This document shows, piece by piece, positions 32,159-42,790 of a stretch of 64,000 nt of DNA (the first letter of the stretch is position 1; every line of letters starts with the position of its first letter). The stretch comes from Sequoia sempervirens. Lineage: Eukaryota; Streptophyta; Pinopsida; Cupressales; Cupressaceae. The notes beneath the pieces are model-generated. The model searched no databases, was not told where the DNA came from, and worked only from the letters and a program-made list of their open reading frames with translations. Both the position numbers and the translations under genes were made by a program. Location: assembly GCA_007258455.2 (NCBI GenBank), contig VDFB02193867.1:565767921-565831920 (forward strand), in the 5' to 3' direction.

Positions 32159-33892
32159 TCCTAAGTTCTTGGAGTCCATGGGCCTCCAATTTGAGGAGTG
32201 AAGCCAATTGAATGAAACGGGATTTTGAGTAAATAAATTTCATTGTATTGTTTTGTAAATGATGTATATAGGTTTGGTGTGGTTTTTTTTCTTTTGGTTC
32301 ATGTCTTCCTACCTTTTCCAAGCAAGCTCCTGGTTTTTGTGCTTCTACCCTAGTTTGCTTCAACCTAATATCTAGACTCTCACCATACCTGCCATGGGTA
32401 TGCATCCTTGAGCATGAGACACTAATAGAGCTTCCAAAATCCTTACAAAATTTTGAGAAAATAATGACTTAGATCATGACATCAAATTTGGAGCCCAAGG
32501 ATGGGTTTGGGTTTTGGTCTATGAACCCTCTTTGATAAATGTTCTACCTCAAAACCATTTAGAATTATAATTTTGCATTGACCTATTTAGCTGGTCACTA
32601 GTCGTTAAAGTCATCACTTGAGCCTTTTAAATGTGTAAATGTACCTGCCTCTTTGTCTAGGAAAGACGATCACCCACACATTGTCCCATGCTATACCCAT
32701 AAAGTTTGGCAAAAATTTTCACATCCAAAAGAATTATGCCTAAGTTACTTTCTTGAGGGTTTGAATGTCATCGTCCTAATCTATGGACCCCATTTTAAAA
32801 CATCTTTTTACATGTGCAATAAATGCATCTAAGTCATGTGGCTATCCATCACTGAAGATCATTCAACTGACGGGTTTCTTTTAGAGAAAAACCATGGCTA
32901 AGGGTTTTCATCTTTGCATTGGTCATCGCCAAAGCTCTTCCAACCATTGGTTCAACTTCATCGATGAGTGATGGGTCGGGTGGTGTGTTGTATCACCCAT
33001 TTTTGAAGTGTTTCTCCCACCTTTTCTAGTTTCAGTGATAAGTGATGGGAGGAGAGACTGGACGATATGGTGGCCACATGTTGGGCTCATATTTCATTGC
33101 TTCCATCACCCATCTCTGAAGACACTCCTAACTTCAAGTTCACTTCAGTGAGGAGCGATGGCCCAGGTTGTTTGGAGATATTGCTAGAATATATTCATTG
33201 TAGAAATTTTGAAGACGGTCTAGTCAAATTTAGCGACCAACGATGGGGTTTGGATGGAGAATATTCCTTTTGAATTTTATTTTTTGCTTGTCACTGAAGA
33301 TGAAAGGATACATTGAGTAATTACTACAAAAATGAACAAGTTGAGGATGATAGTGCTTGGATATGGATGGGTACATGGTAGTTTTCAAAGAACCTCATTA
33401 TTGTTTCCAAGTACGGATGGGAAAGAATATGGCAATCCTTAATGGGCCTTGTTGATCAAGTTTTAAATCCAAAATGATCATTGACTAGGATTCAAAATGG
33501 AGTGATCAATTTTTATACTCACTCGAGCAAGCTAGGGTGGCCATTAAATGCAACTCACCTCTAATTCTTCTATTTAATGAGGATTTCATGTAGTTTTCTC
33601 CATAATCTACAATTATCAAGGTGTTGAAATAATTGTCATAGGTACTAGAGGAGTGACATTTGAGTATTGAGTGAATCATCACAGAGGTGGTGGTATGATA
33701 TCCTCAGGTCTATAAGTGTGCATGCATGTATTTTAGTTATCCAATCTATGTTCCTAGGATAGTATTGTTGTTGTAACTCAATTGTACTCTAAATTATCTT
33801 GTGTGGAACTAGTTGGGTTTTCATTTGTGTGAGTGGAGATTTTCTAAGGGTTAGGGCTGGTGTCTTTTCCTATAGGATAGGTTGTTGAATGG
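32159..33892 (+). other. 3' non-coding part of element E
   Basis: No gene is seen. Short segments such as CCATCACTGAAGA and GTGATGGG recur around 32850-33150, but no clear tandem array is present. No good polypurine tract directly precedes the LTR. Confidence 0.5.
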
Positions 33893-35638
33893 TGTTGTAT
33901 TCTTAGTAAAATGGTTGAGCCAAGCATTCTAGTTACACCAATTAGAAGGTCTAGGAGGTTAAGTATGCAAGAAACTATGGTGTACGAACCTGTTGCTAAA
34001 CTTGGTGCAAGGGAGATTCCAACTATTCCAAAAGGAAAGAGGAGTGTTTGAAAGAAGGGTGCAAAAATTACTGTCCAGAGTACTTACAATCTAAGAAATA
34101 GGACTATTTTAGAATAATTAGTCAAGGTTAGAGGAAAAAGTCTCGTTAAACCTATGAAGTGGAGAAAGAAAGTGGTTGTTCTAGGGTTTGTCTATGGAAG
34201 CATGATGTTCCCATAGAAATTTCAAACAACTCTTCAAGTGACAAAGGAGGAATGAGCCCTGATTATGGCCCTTGTCCTATTTTCTTGGTTCCCTACGGTG
34301 ATTCTAATGAAGAGGTGATAGTAACCACTCCAATTTCTATCAAGAAACTAGGCTAGTGGGTCTACTCAATAGCTGACAAGGATGGGTAGCACCCAATTTT
34401 CCCTATGATGTGGTATTTGGTTTTTTGGAATCTTGTGCTAACTCGAATATTTTGCGGTTGGTTTGTTGGTACTGATGGTGATTTCCCTAGTTTCAACATG
34501 AACATTCTAATTGTGATGGTGACACTTTTGGAGGGTTGGCTTGCTTCTTTTCAACCAATCACGTGGTGCCCATTTCATCTTTTTGTTTTCCTGGGAAAGG
34601 AATGATTAAATATAATGGCCCTGGAGGTGACCTTAATTATGGTGAAATTAACTTTGAAATGTTAATGAAATGTAACTGCATTTGAGCTAGAGGCTTGTCA
34701 CTCCATTATGCTATAAAAGGGATTTCTTGGCTCATTGTAGGGGGTTCTAAAATTGAGTCCAGTACATGGTCTAGGTAGAAATTAGGTACAAAATGAATAT
34801 ATTATAGAATGTTAATGAATAGAATAGTAGAACATCTTGGGTTTGAGTCTTCTATGTAATAGTCTTAAAGTGGCTTTATGCAAATTACTGATATCAAAAC
34901 AAATCTTACCTTTGAAACATTTACTCTCATGTTGTAAATTTCTAAAAAACATAAATGAAAATATCAAGGGTATTATCGTTTATCTTGAAGTGTTAATTGA
35001 ATGTGTGTTCTTATTTTTCTTTAACTCAAAGGGTTAATTAAATGCTCAACTGGGGTTAGATATTTGTGAGAATTTGCAAAGGATCTAATAAGACATCATG
35101 TTTTAGAAATTGTGAGTTTTCAAATTGCAAGGCATTATGAAAGTAGTCCATTATTATCGAGCTTAAAGAATTTTTGTATTACTAGTGATTGCATATTTGA
35201 CTCCATTTCCCAATTGATGAAACACTAGTTTTTGTGTTAGAAATATTTGCAATTGAATATGTTGATGATTTACCCGACCATGTATTTAGAATGAGAAAAC
35301 AATTCACTTAAAATATTTCACTCATAAAGCATGTGTTTGAAATACTTCCCCATTCCTAGTAAGTAAATGATTATTTACTTAAAGATCCGCCAAATATTTA
35401 GTGGACATTATTTATTTACAAGTTATAGGAACCAATCTATGTATAGAAGTGTTCTCTATCAAATAGATCATAATGAACACCTTAAGTAAAACCCTCCTAG
35501 GTCCCACAAATCCTAAAGTGAAGGAGTAAAGATCATAAAGTCCTTTACTCATTACGTTGGCCATTCATCTTAAGGATTCTTGATTATAGGAGTTGGCTAC
35601 TCTTTAGAGAACTCTAAGGGTGTACTGGAAAAACAACA
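33893..35638 (+). repeat. 3' LTR of element E
   Basis: It starts TGTTGTATTCTTAG at 33893 and ends ACAACA at 35638. It carries the second copy of the U3 ORF (ATG at about 33910, readable to 34356 with stops) and the TATA box at 34711. Differences from the 5' LTR are frequent over the whole length, which suggests an old insertion. Confidence 0.8.
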
Positions 35639-36505
35639 ATAGGATGTTGTTGGGTATGAATCCTAGTGAGAATATGTGGACTGTGTTAGTCTATAAAATC
35701 ATACTATTTATGTATTCCTTGTATTCTTTGTGTTGGTTTCATGTTTTATCCATGTCTTCCTCATGCATTCTCTATTTTTGCACCTTTTTTTGTGTCATGT
35801 CTTATGTGTGTGCATTCTTTTATCTTGCAATTGTTGTTTGGTAAGATCCTAAGTCTGAGGTCCATCACATCCATTGTCTTAGTTTCATTTTATCTCTTTG
35901 ATTTCATGATGAAATGACCACTATTTGGATTATCCATACTTTAGTTCAAGCATGACCCTAAGTTCATACCCTCACTAAATTGGGGGCTAAATTTAGAATC
36001 ACAAATTTTCACCCTTGAAGAATTCATGCTATGTTTTGCTCCCTCCTAACTACATGTGCCTAATTATGCTTATTATTTATCCATTTATTGCCATTTATAG
36101 GAAATTATATTAAATCTAGGAAATTAAATTAAATATTTATTTAATGAATATCTAAAAAGAAAAATAGGGATGGCATAGAGCTACCTTGCCCCTATCCCCC
36201 CAATTAGGCTCCAAATCTAAAAATTTATTTTTTTCCTCAATATGTTTATGAGTCCAAAATCATTTGTCAAATTTTCATAATGGTTGATGTAAAATATATT
36301 GAAAATTGTATAAATATAAGCATTTCCATCCATTTGGAAGATTTAAGAAAACTTAATATCAATCTAGAAACCAAAAGTGAATCAAAGAAATTTCAAGAGA
36401 AGAATAAGTAGAATCTCTATAACACATCAACAAATCAATGTTTATGTATAATTTCATGTTTATTGTTTATTATTGTTATGGGAACTAACATTTATAGGAT
36501 CTTCA
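35639..36505. other. Anonymous AT-rich sequence
   Basis: Nothing recognisable was seen between element E and element F: no open frame with similarity to a known protein, and no repeat. Confidence 0.6.
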
Positions 36506-36510
36506 AGCAA

Positions 36511-37283
36511 TGATGTGGGAGCATCCTTGGTTCTTGGAAATATTGCATCAACCAAAAATATTTTCTTTGAGTTTTATGTTCTTTCTCAGTTTGTGTGGGT
36601 GGATTCATCAAATTTGCTCACTAGACCATGCAGATCTTTGTGTACATCATGGAAATGTTCATTTTCCTTGTTCCAAGATTTGAGCGTGATTGGATCTTTT
36701 TCCAACAAGTTATCACTTCCATAATTCATGGTAGTTTCTTGAACTAGCATCGGAATGGTTTTTAGGCCTATCGATAATTTGATCATTGTGGATCGTTCCT
36801 GTGACTTGCTCTCAATAGTGTGTTTTTAAATGTTCCTTGGAGTGTCCCAAAATTCCTTATAGGTCCACACTTCATTCTATGCACATATTGATGGAGTGAT
36901 TCAAATTTGAGGCCAACCTATTCATGTGCACATTACATTTTCTTTCCTTGGATAATGTGATGATCTTTGGCCGTCACAGATGTTTCCAAAATTGCGGATA
37001 TAGTATAAACCTTGTAATCGCGGATCTTTGGCTGACTTGAATTGTAAGATTTCACTCGCATATAGGAGCATATTGGAATGTTGTATTTTTTAGTATGTTT
37101 ATTCAGGCCTGTGAGCCAAATCTATAAGCCTGGATGTTGCCAACTGAATATAATTGAGATTTTTTTTAGTGAACACATTTACATCTGAATTTTCCTCCAT
37201 ATTATGTGTTGCTTTCATTGTGTTACTCTTGTTGCATGGTTTAGATTTTTCTCCTTCAGGACCCTCCTACTGTGCTTGCATCA
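36511..37283 (+). repeat. 5' LTR of element F
   Basis: It starts TGATGTGGGAGCATCC and ends TTGCATCA. The 3' LTR starts TGATGCAGGAGCATCC and ends CTGCATCA. The 3' copy is longer by about 47 bases because of an indel near 42480-42530. Confidence 0.92.
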
Positions 37284-37286
37284 AAT

Positions 37287-37299
37287 TGGTATCAGAGTG
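37287..37299 (+). promoter_or_regulatory. Primer binding site of element F, tRNA-iMet type
   Basis: TGGTATCAGAGTG lies three bases after the LTR end. It matches the initiator-Met primer site TGGTATCAGAGCC, the usual one in plant chromoviruses. Confidence 0.93.
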
Positions 37300-37407
37300 A
37301 GATTCGATCTGTGTGAGGTTATTAGAATTTATGGAGTCCTATTGAAGGTTTGTTGTGGGGTGGCGGATCAAAGATCCGACCGGTAGCTACAGAGGACTTG
37401 TGTAAAG

Positions 37408-38520
37408 ATGGTGGGAAGAAGAAATGTTAGAGGAAATGGAGCACGTGGAAATGCAGACCAACCATGATGGAGATGTTGAGAGGAATTTCTGCTAGATTAG
37501 ATGTACTTGAAATGGCCTAGAGAAGAGGTCAACCAGTTGATGATGTGAGTGATGAAGAGGTAGAAGTACAAGAGAAAAGAGGAAGAGAAGAACAACCTGG
37601 TCTTGATCAAGGAGAAGAGAGGTTCATAAGAGCCCTAACCAGAACAAATACAAAACCTCATTTCAATCCACCAAATTATAATGGTAAGTTAGATTCAGAA
37701 GAATTGTTTGATTGGATTATAGAGATGGAAAAATATTTAGAATTTGAAGGCACCACTAAAGATAAGAAGGTGAAATATTCTTCTACAAAGTTGAGAGGAC
37801 ATGCATCCCTTTGGTGGGAACATTTGTAGAAAAATGGGAAAAGAAGAGGAAAAGAAAACATAAAATCTTGGGATCGGATGGTGAATAAGTTGAAGAAAAT
37901 TTTTATGCCTATAGATTATCAAATCAATTTGTTATGGAAGTTGCAAAATTTGAAGTAGAAAGAATCATGTGTGACAGAGTATACTGAGGAATTCTATAAG
38001 TTGAATATCAGATCTGGACATTCGGAGGATGAGATTGAACAATTAGCAGATATGTGAATGGTTTAAGGTCATCTATACAATATGAAATTAGTTTGATCAA
38101 GTTTGTGAGTGTGGAGGAAGCATATTAGTGTGCTCTAAAAGCATAAGAGAAGATGAAAAAAAGACATGAGAAAAGACAAAGAGGAAGAGGTGGAAGATTT
38201 CAAAGAGGAAGAACTTTTACTAGAGGAGGAAGAGGATACTTTGTAGATATGAATAATGATAAGGAGGTCAGTAAGAATGACAATTTGTATCATATAGGTG
38301 ATGGAAACTCTTATAGAAGAGGAGGTTATGGTGGTTACCAGAATGAAGGTTATAGAAGAGATGATAAAGGATAGGAGAAAAGAATATTCAAGGGAACTTG
38401 TTTTAAGTGTGGTGAAGGACATAAAGCATTTGAATGTAATCAGGGAGAGACAAGAAAAAATATAGAGAACAATAGAAGAATGACCTTGGTTGAAGAGGAT
38501 CACGTCGGATCACCTAATTG
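37408..38520 (+). pseudogene. gag: Gag of element F
   Basis: The ATG at 37408 is followed by a broken frame. The open part 37545-37829 holds FNPPNYNGKLDSEELFDWI and KLRGHASLWWEHL, the capsid signature. A basic Arg/Gly-rich part (38153-38374) leads to the zinc knuckle CFKCGEGHKAFEC near 38400-38440, with the exact C-x2-C-x4-H-x4-C spacing. Several stops, mostly TAG, and shifts break it. Confidence 0.85.
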
Positions 38521-38599
38521 ACCAGAAGAATGAGAAGTATTGGTGAATAGAAGAGTACTATGTCAAAGTGAGTTTGAAAAGGAACCATTGCAGAGAAAG

Positions 38600-38923
38600 A
38601 GTTTGTTTTAGACAAGATGCAAGGTGATTGTTGATAGTGGAAGTTTTGAGAACTTGGTTTCTAAAAAAATGGTGACTAAATTGGGATTGGAAAGGTTGAA
38701 ACACCCAAAGCCCTATCAAATTGCTTAGATTCAAGATGAGCATAAGATACTGGTAAGTGAACAATGTTTGGTGAAATTAAAGATAGGAAATTACCATGAT
38801 CAAGATTTGTGTGATATCATGCCTATGGATATATTCCATGTTTTGTTGGGAAGGCCTTGGCAGTATGATAGAAAAGCTATTCATGATGGAAAGAAGAACA
38901 TATAAACCATTGTTGCTAATGGG
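38600..38923 (+). pseudogene. Aspartic protease of element F
   Basis: The active site reads VIVDSGSFENLVS near 38620-38660 (D-S-G-S), and the core motif HVLLGRPWQYDR lies near 38840. A TAG replaces a likely Trp or Gln in the middle. This region continues the Gag frame into RT. Confidence 0.8.
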
Positions 38924-39945
38924 ATGAAGCAGATTTTGTTACCATTGGAAGATGATCCTAAAGTTGAGGTTTGTACGAATGCTAGGGTTTGTCTAGTTGA
39001 CGAAAGAAGATTCCTTGATGGATTGAGACATGTGAATGTGTGTTATGCCTTAGTTCCTAAGAAGGTTGAAGACTTGAAGCATGTGGAAGAACACCCAAAA
39101 GAGATAAAGGAGTTGTTGATAGAATATGAGGAGATCATTTCAGATAATGTACCTAATGGATTTCCACCTGTAAGAAGTATTATTCAATGTATGGATTTGA
39201 TTCCTGGAGCTAGTTTTTCTAATAAGGCAGCACACCGAATGACACCAACAAAGAATGAAGAGTTGAATAGACAAGTGCAGGGGTTGTTGAGGAAGGGTTT
39301 GATAAGGGAAAGCTTAAGTCCATGTGCAATACCTACTATGTTAGCACCTAAGAAGGATGGAGAGTGGAGAATGTGTACAAATTCTAGAGCCATAAACAAG
39401 ATCACGGTGAAGTATAGATTTCCTTTGCACTGGATGGATGAAATTATGGATTGTTTAAGTGGAGCTAAATACTTTACAAAGATATACTTGAAAAGTGGAT
39501 ATGATTAGATTAGAATCATAGAAGGGGATGAGTGGAAGAAAACATTCAAGACAAATGAAGGATTGTATGAGTGGTTGGTGATGCCTTTTGGATTGAAAAA
39601 TGCACCGAGTACTTTCATGAGGCTAATGAATGAGGTATTGAAGAAATTCTTGGGTAAGTTTGTGATCATGTATTTGGATGACATCTTGATTTTTAGTAAG
39701 AGCAGAGAGCAACTTTTGTTGCATATAAAACAATTTCTACAGAGGTTGAGAGAAGAGAAGTTGTTGATAAACATTAAGAAGTGTAGTTTCATGAAGGAAG
39801 AATTGGTATATATGGGATTTTTAATCTCTGTGGATGGGTTGAAGATGAATGTTGAGAATGTAAGAGCAATTGTTGAGTGGCCTACACTAGAAAATGTTGG
39901 AGAGGTAAGGTCATTTCATGGATTGGCTAGTTTCTACTAAAATTT
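38924..39945 (+). pseudogene. pol: Reverse transcriptase of element F
   Basis: The stretches 38924-39508 and 39563-39940 carry the RT blocks: [40 protein letters not shown] and the catalytic YLDD with YLDDILIFS near 39673-39700, then [14 protein letters not shown]. The YxDD motif is intact. A TAG at 39506 interrupts the segment that normally reads SGYHQIRI. Confidence 0.9.
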
Positions 39946-40450
39946 CATTAGGAATTTCAGTTCTATTTGTAGTCCTATGACAAAGGAAATGAAGGGAGAT
40001 AAAAAGGATTTTAGATGGACAATTGGAGTAGACAAGAGTTTTGAACTGTTGAAAAAAAAGGTGACTGAGCAACCTATGTTGGCTTTACCAGATTTCAATA
40101 AGGTATTTCAAGTAGACTGTGATGCAAGTTGAAATGCAATTGGAGCAGTGTTGAGTCAAAAGGAATACCTATAGCTTATTTTAGTGAGAAATTGAATGAT
40201 GCTAGGAGAAGATATTTAGTGTATGATCATGAATTTTATGCCTTAGTTCAAGCCTTGAAGAAGTTGAGACATTATTTGTTTCCTAAGGAGTTTGTGTTGT
40301 ATACAGATCATCAAGCATTGCAATATTTGAATAGTCAAGGTAAGTTGAATTAGAGACACATGAGATGGGTAGAGTTCTTGCAGAGTTATACTTTTGTTTT
40401 GAATCATAAGAGTGGGAGGTCAAATAGAGTTGTTGATGCCCTAAGTAGGA
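39946..40450 (+). pseudogene. RNase H of element F
   Basis: The sequence has VDCDAS near 40118 (first Asp present), [46 protein letters not shown] and VVDALSRR, the full set of gypsy RNase H landmarks. Small indels and TGA/TAG stops interrupt it. Confidence 0.88.
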
Positions 40451-41640
40451 GAAGGAACTTACTGACAGAGATGAGAGTGGAGGTATTAAGCTTTGATGAG
40501 TTGAAGAACTTGTATGAGGGAGACCCAAATTTTGCAGAACCTTGGAAAGCTTGTAAAGAACTTGTTTCAGAGGATAGAATTCAGTTGCTAGCTTATTTCA
40601 TTCAGGAGGATATGTTGTTCAGAGGTAATCAATTGTGTATACCCCATAGTTCAATGAGGGATAACTTGGTTAAAGAAAAGCATAGTGGAGGTTTGTTAGG
40701 ACACTTTGGAATTGATAAAACAGTATCATTGGTGAGTGAGAACTACTTTTGGACACAGATTCATAAGGATGTCAGAAAATTTGTGCAAAGTTGTAGAATT
40801 TTTCAAGTTGCGAAAGGGGGTAGTTAGAATGTTGGATTGTATAAGCCTTTGACAGTTCCAGAGAGACCTTGGGAAGATATCAGCTTGGATTTCATACTAG
40901 TTTTTCTGAAGACACAAAGAGGTAATGATTATGTATTTGTGGTAGTAAACATATTTTCTAAGAGGGCACATTTTCTACCTTGTAAGAAGACAATAGATGT
41001 AGTACATGTAGTAGATTTGTTTTTCAAAGAAGTGGTTCGATTACATGGATTACCTAAGAGTATTGTTTTAGACCGAGATGAAAAGTTTGTTGGTTACCTT
41101 TGGAGGAAACTTTGGAAGAAGTTGAAGACAAATTTGAAGTTTAGTTCTACTTTTCACCTGCAAATAGATGGACAGACAGAGGTAGTAAATAGGAGTTTAG
41201 GGAATTTACTAAGACGTTTGGTTGGAGAGAAGATAGGAAGTTGGGACTTAGTCCCTACATAAGAATAGTTTTCTTACAATAATTCAGTGAACAAGAGTAC
41301 ATGAAAGTCACCTTTTGAGATTGTTACTGGAGTTCACCCTAGAGGTATATCATAATTGAGAGACATCAACATGGAAGATAAAAGGAGTGCAGAAGTAGAA
41401 GAATTTGTAGAAAACATGAAGAAAATGCATGCTCAAGTGAAACAACAATTGGAAGACATGACCCAGAAGTATAAGGAGAAAGCAGATGAGAAGAGGAGAC
41501 ATAAGGAGTTCAAAGTAGGAGATGAAGTGGTGGTATATTTGAGGAAGGAAAGATTTCTAGTTGGTACGTACAATAAGATGAAGATGAGGAAGTTTGGATC
41601 TTGTAAAATCTTTAAGAAATTTTATTAAGGAAATGCATAT
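40451..41640 (+). pseudogene. int: Integrase of element F
   Basis: The N-terminal zinc-binding part is seen in HSGGLLGHFG followed by VQSCRIFQV, where the second Cys is changed. The core has D in WEDISLDFIL, D in VLDRDEKF and E in DGQTEVVNRSL, the D,D-35-E triad. The C-terminal part has FKVGDEVVVYL and YNKMKMRKFGSCKI, which is the G-P-F/Y-like region of chromoviruses. TAG and TAA stops interrupt it. Confidence 0.88.
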
Positions 41641-41940
41641 GAAGTGGAGTTACCAGATGGCATGGGTATATCACCTATATTTAACATTGTAGATATATAT
41701 CAGTATCATGAAGCAGAGTTCAGTAAAGACAGTAAAGCAAGATTGGAGGATCAGTTTCCTAAACATGTTCAATTAGATGAGACTGAAGAGATCTTGGATG
41801 TTAGATATGGGAGGAAGACTCGTGGAAGACAGTACAAAGAGTACCTTGTGAAATGGAAAGACTGCCAGTTGAGGATTCTTCATGGATTTCTTAGGCTGAG
41901 GTAGACTGTTTTGGTTTTCCTTTGGCCCCAACAAAGTGAG
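41641..41940 (+). pseudogene. Chromodomain at the C-terminus of the element F integrase
   Basis: After GISPIFNIVDIY comes EEILDVRYGRKTRGRQYKE and YLVKWKDC, the first two strands of a chromodomain. Near 41868 the frame shifts; in the next frame the expected EDSSWIS and EAEVD-like helix follows. Chromodomains guide chromovirus integration to particular chromatin. This identifies the element as a chromovirus and not a Tat element. Confidence 0.88.
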
Positions 41941-41970
41941 GGACTCACTTTTCAATCAACCACAAATGTC

Positions 41971-42790
41971 TGATGCAGGAGCATCCTTAGTTCTTAGCAA
42001 TCTTGCATCAACCAAAAATATTTTATTTAAGTTTTTTTTTCTTTCTTAGTTTGTGTGGGTAGATTGGTCAACTTTTCTCACTAAACCCTATAGATCTTTG
42101 TGTACACCATGGACATGTTCAGTTTTCTTGTTCCAAGATTTGAGTGTTACTGGATCTTTTTCTAGAAAGTTATCACTTCCAGAATTCATGTAAGTTTCTT
42201 GAACCAGAACCAGAATAGTTTTCAAGCCTATTGGCAATTTGATCATTGTGGATCATTCTCATGAATTTTGGATCTCGACAGTGTTTTTTTAAATGTTCCT
42301 TGGAGTGTCCTTGACCTTCCTTATAAGTTCACACTTCATTCTATGCACCCATTGATGGAGTGACTCAAATTTGAGTTTGAACTATTCATGTGCACGCTAC
42401 ATTTTCTTTCCTTGGATAATGTGATGATATTTGGCCGACACATATGTTTCTAGAATCACAGATATACTATAAAGCTTGTAATCGATCATTAGAATAGGGC
42501 AATAGAGTTGAGTTGGTAGTAGATCGAGTAGATTAAGATTGACTTGAATTGTAATATTTCGCTCGCATATAGGAGCATATTGGAATGTTGTATTGTTTAG
42601 CATGTTTATTCAAGCTAGTGAGCTGAATTTGTAAGCTCGGATGTTGCTAGACAAATATAATTGAGATTTTTGTTAATGAACACATTTACATCTGCATTTT
42701 CCTCCATATTTTGTGTTGCTTTCATTGTGTTACTCTTGCTACACGGTCCAAATTGTTCTCCTTGAGGACCCTCCTACCATGGCTGCATCA
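41971..42790 (+). repeat. 3' LTR of element F
   Basis: It is colinear with the 5' LTR, with about 47 extra bases. A purine-rich GTGAGGGA segment lies about 35 bases before its start. Confidence 0.9.

Larger units (their letters stand above)
26891..35638 (+). mobile_element. Element E: non-autonomous LTR retrotransposon with gag-like ORF and no pol
   Basis: Two diverged direct repeats of about 1.75 kb (26891-28668 and about 33893-35638) enclose 5.2 kb. Inside are a tRNA-Arg-like primer site, a gag-like ORF and a long acidic ORF; no RT, protease or integrase is seen. It resembles large retrotransposon derivatives that depend on a partner. The first bases of its 5' LTR are lost where element C was inserted. 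No target duplication can be read because the left end is interrupted. Confidence 0.8.

Noticed and set aside
33067..33273. A 68-codon frame in the 3' part of element E
   Set aside because: No recognised motif, no conservation evidence, and a length expected by chance.
35620..35844. A Cys/Phe-rich frame after the E 3' LTR
   Set aside because: It starts inside the LTR end and extends into anonymous T-rich DNA; no support for a gene.
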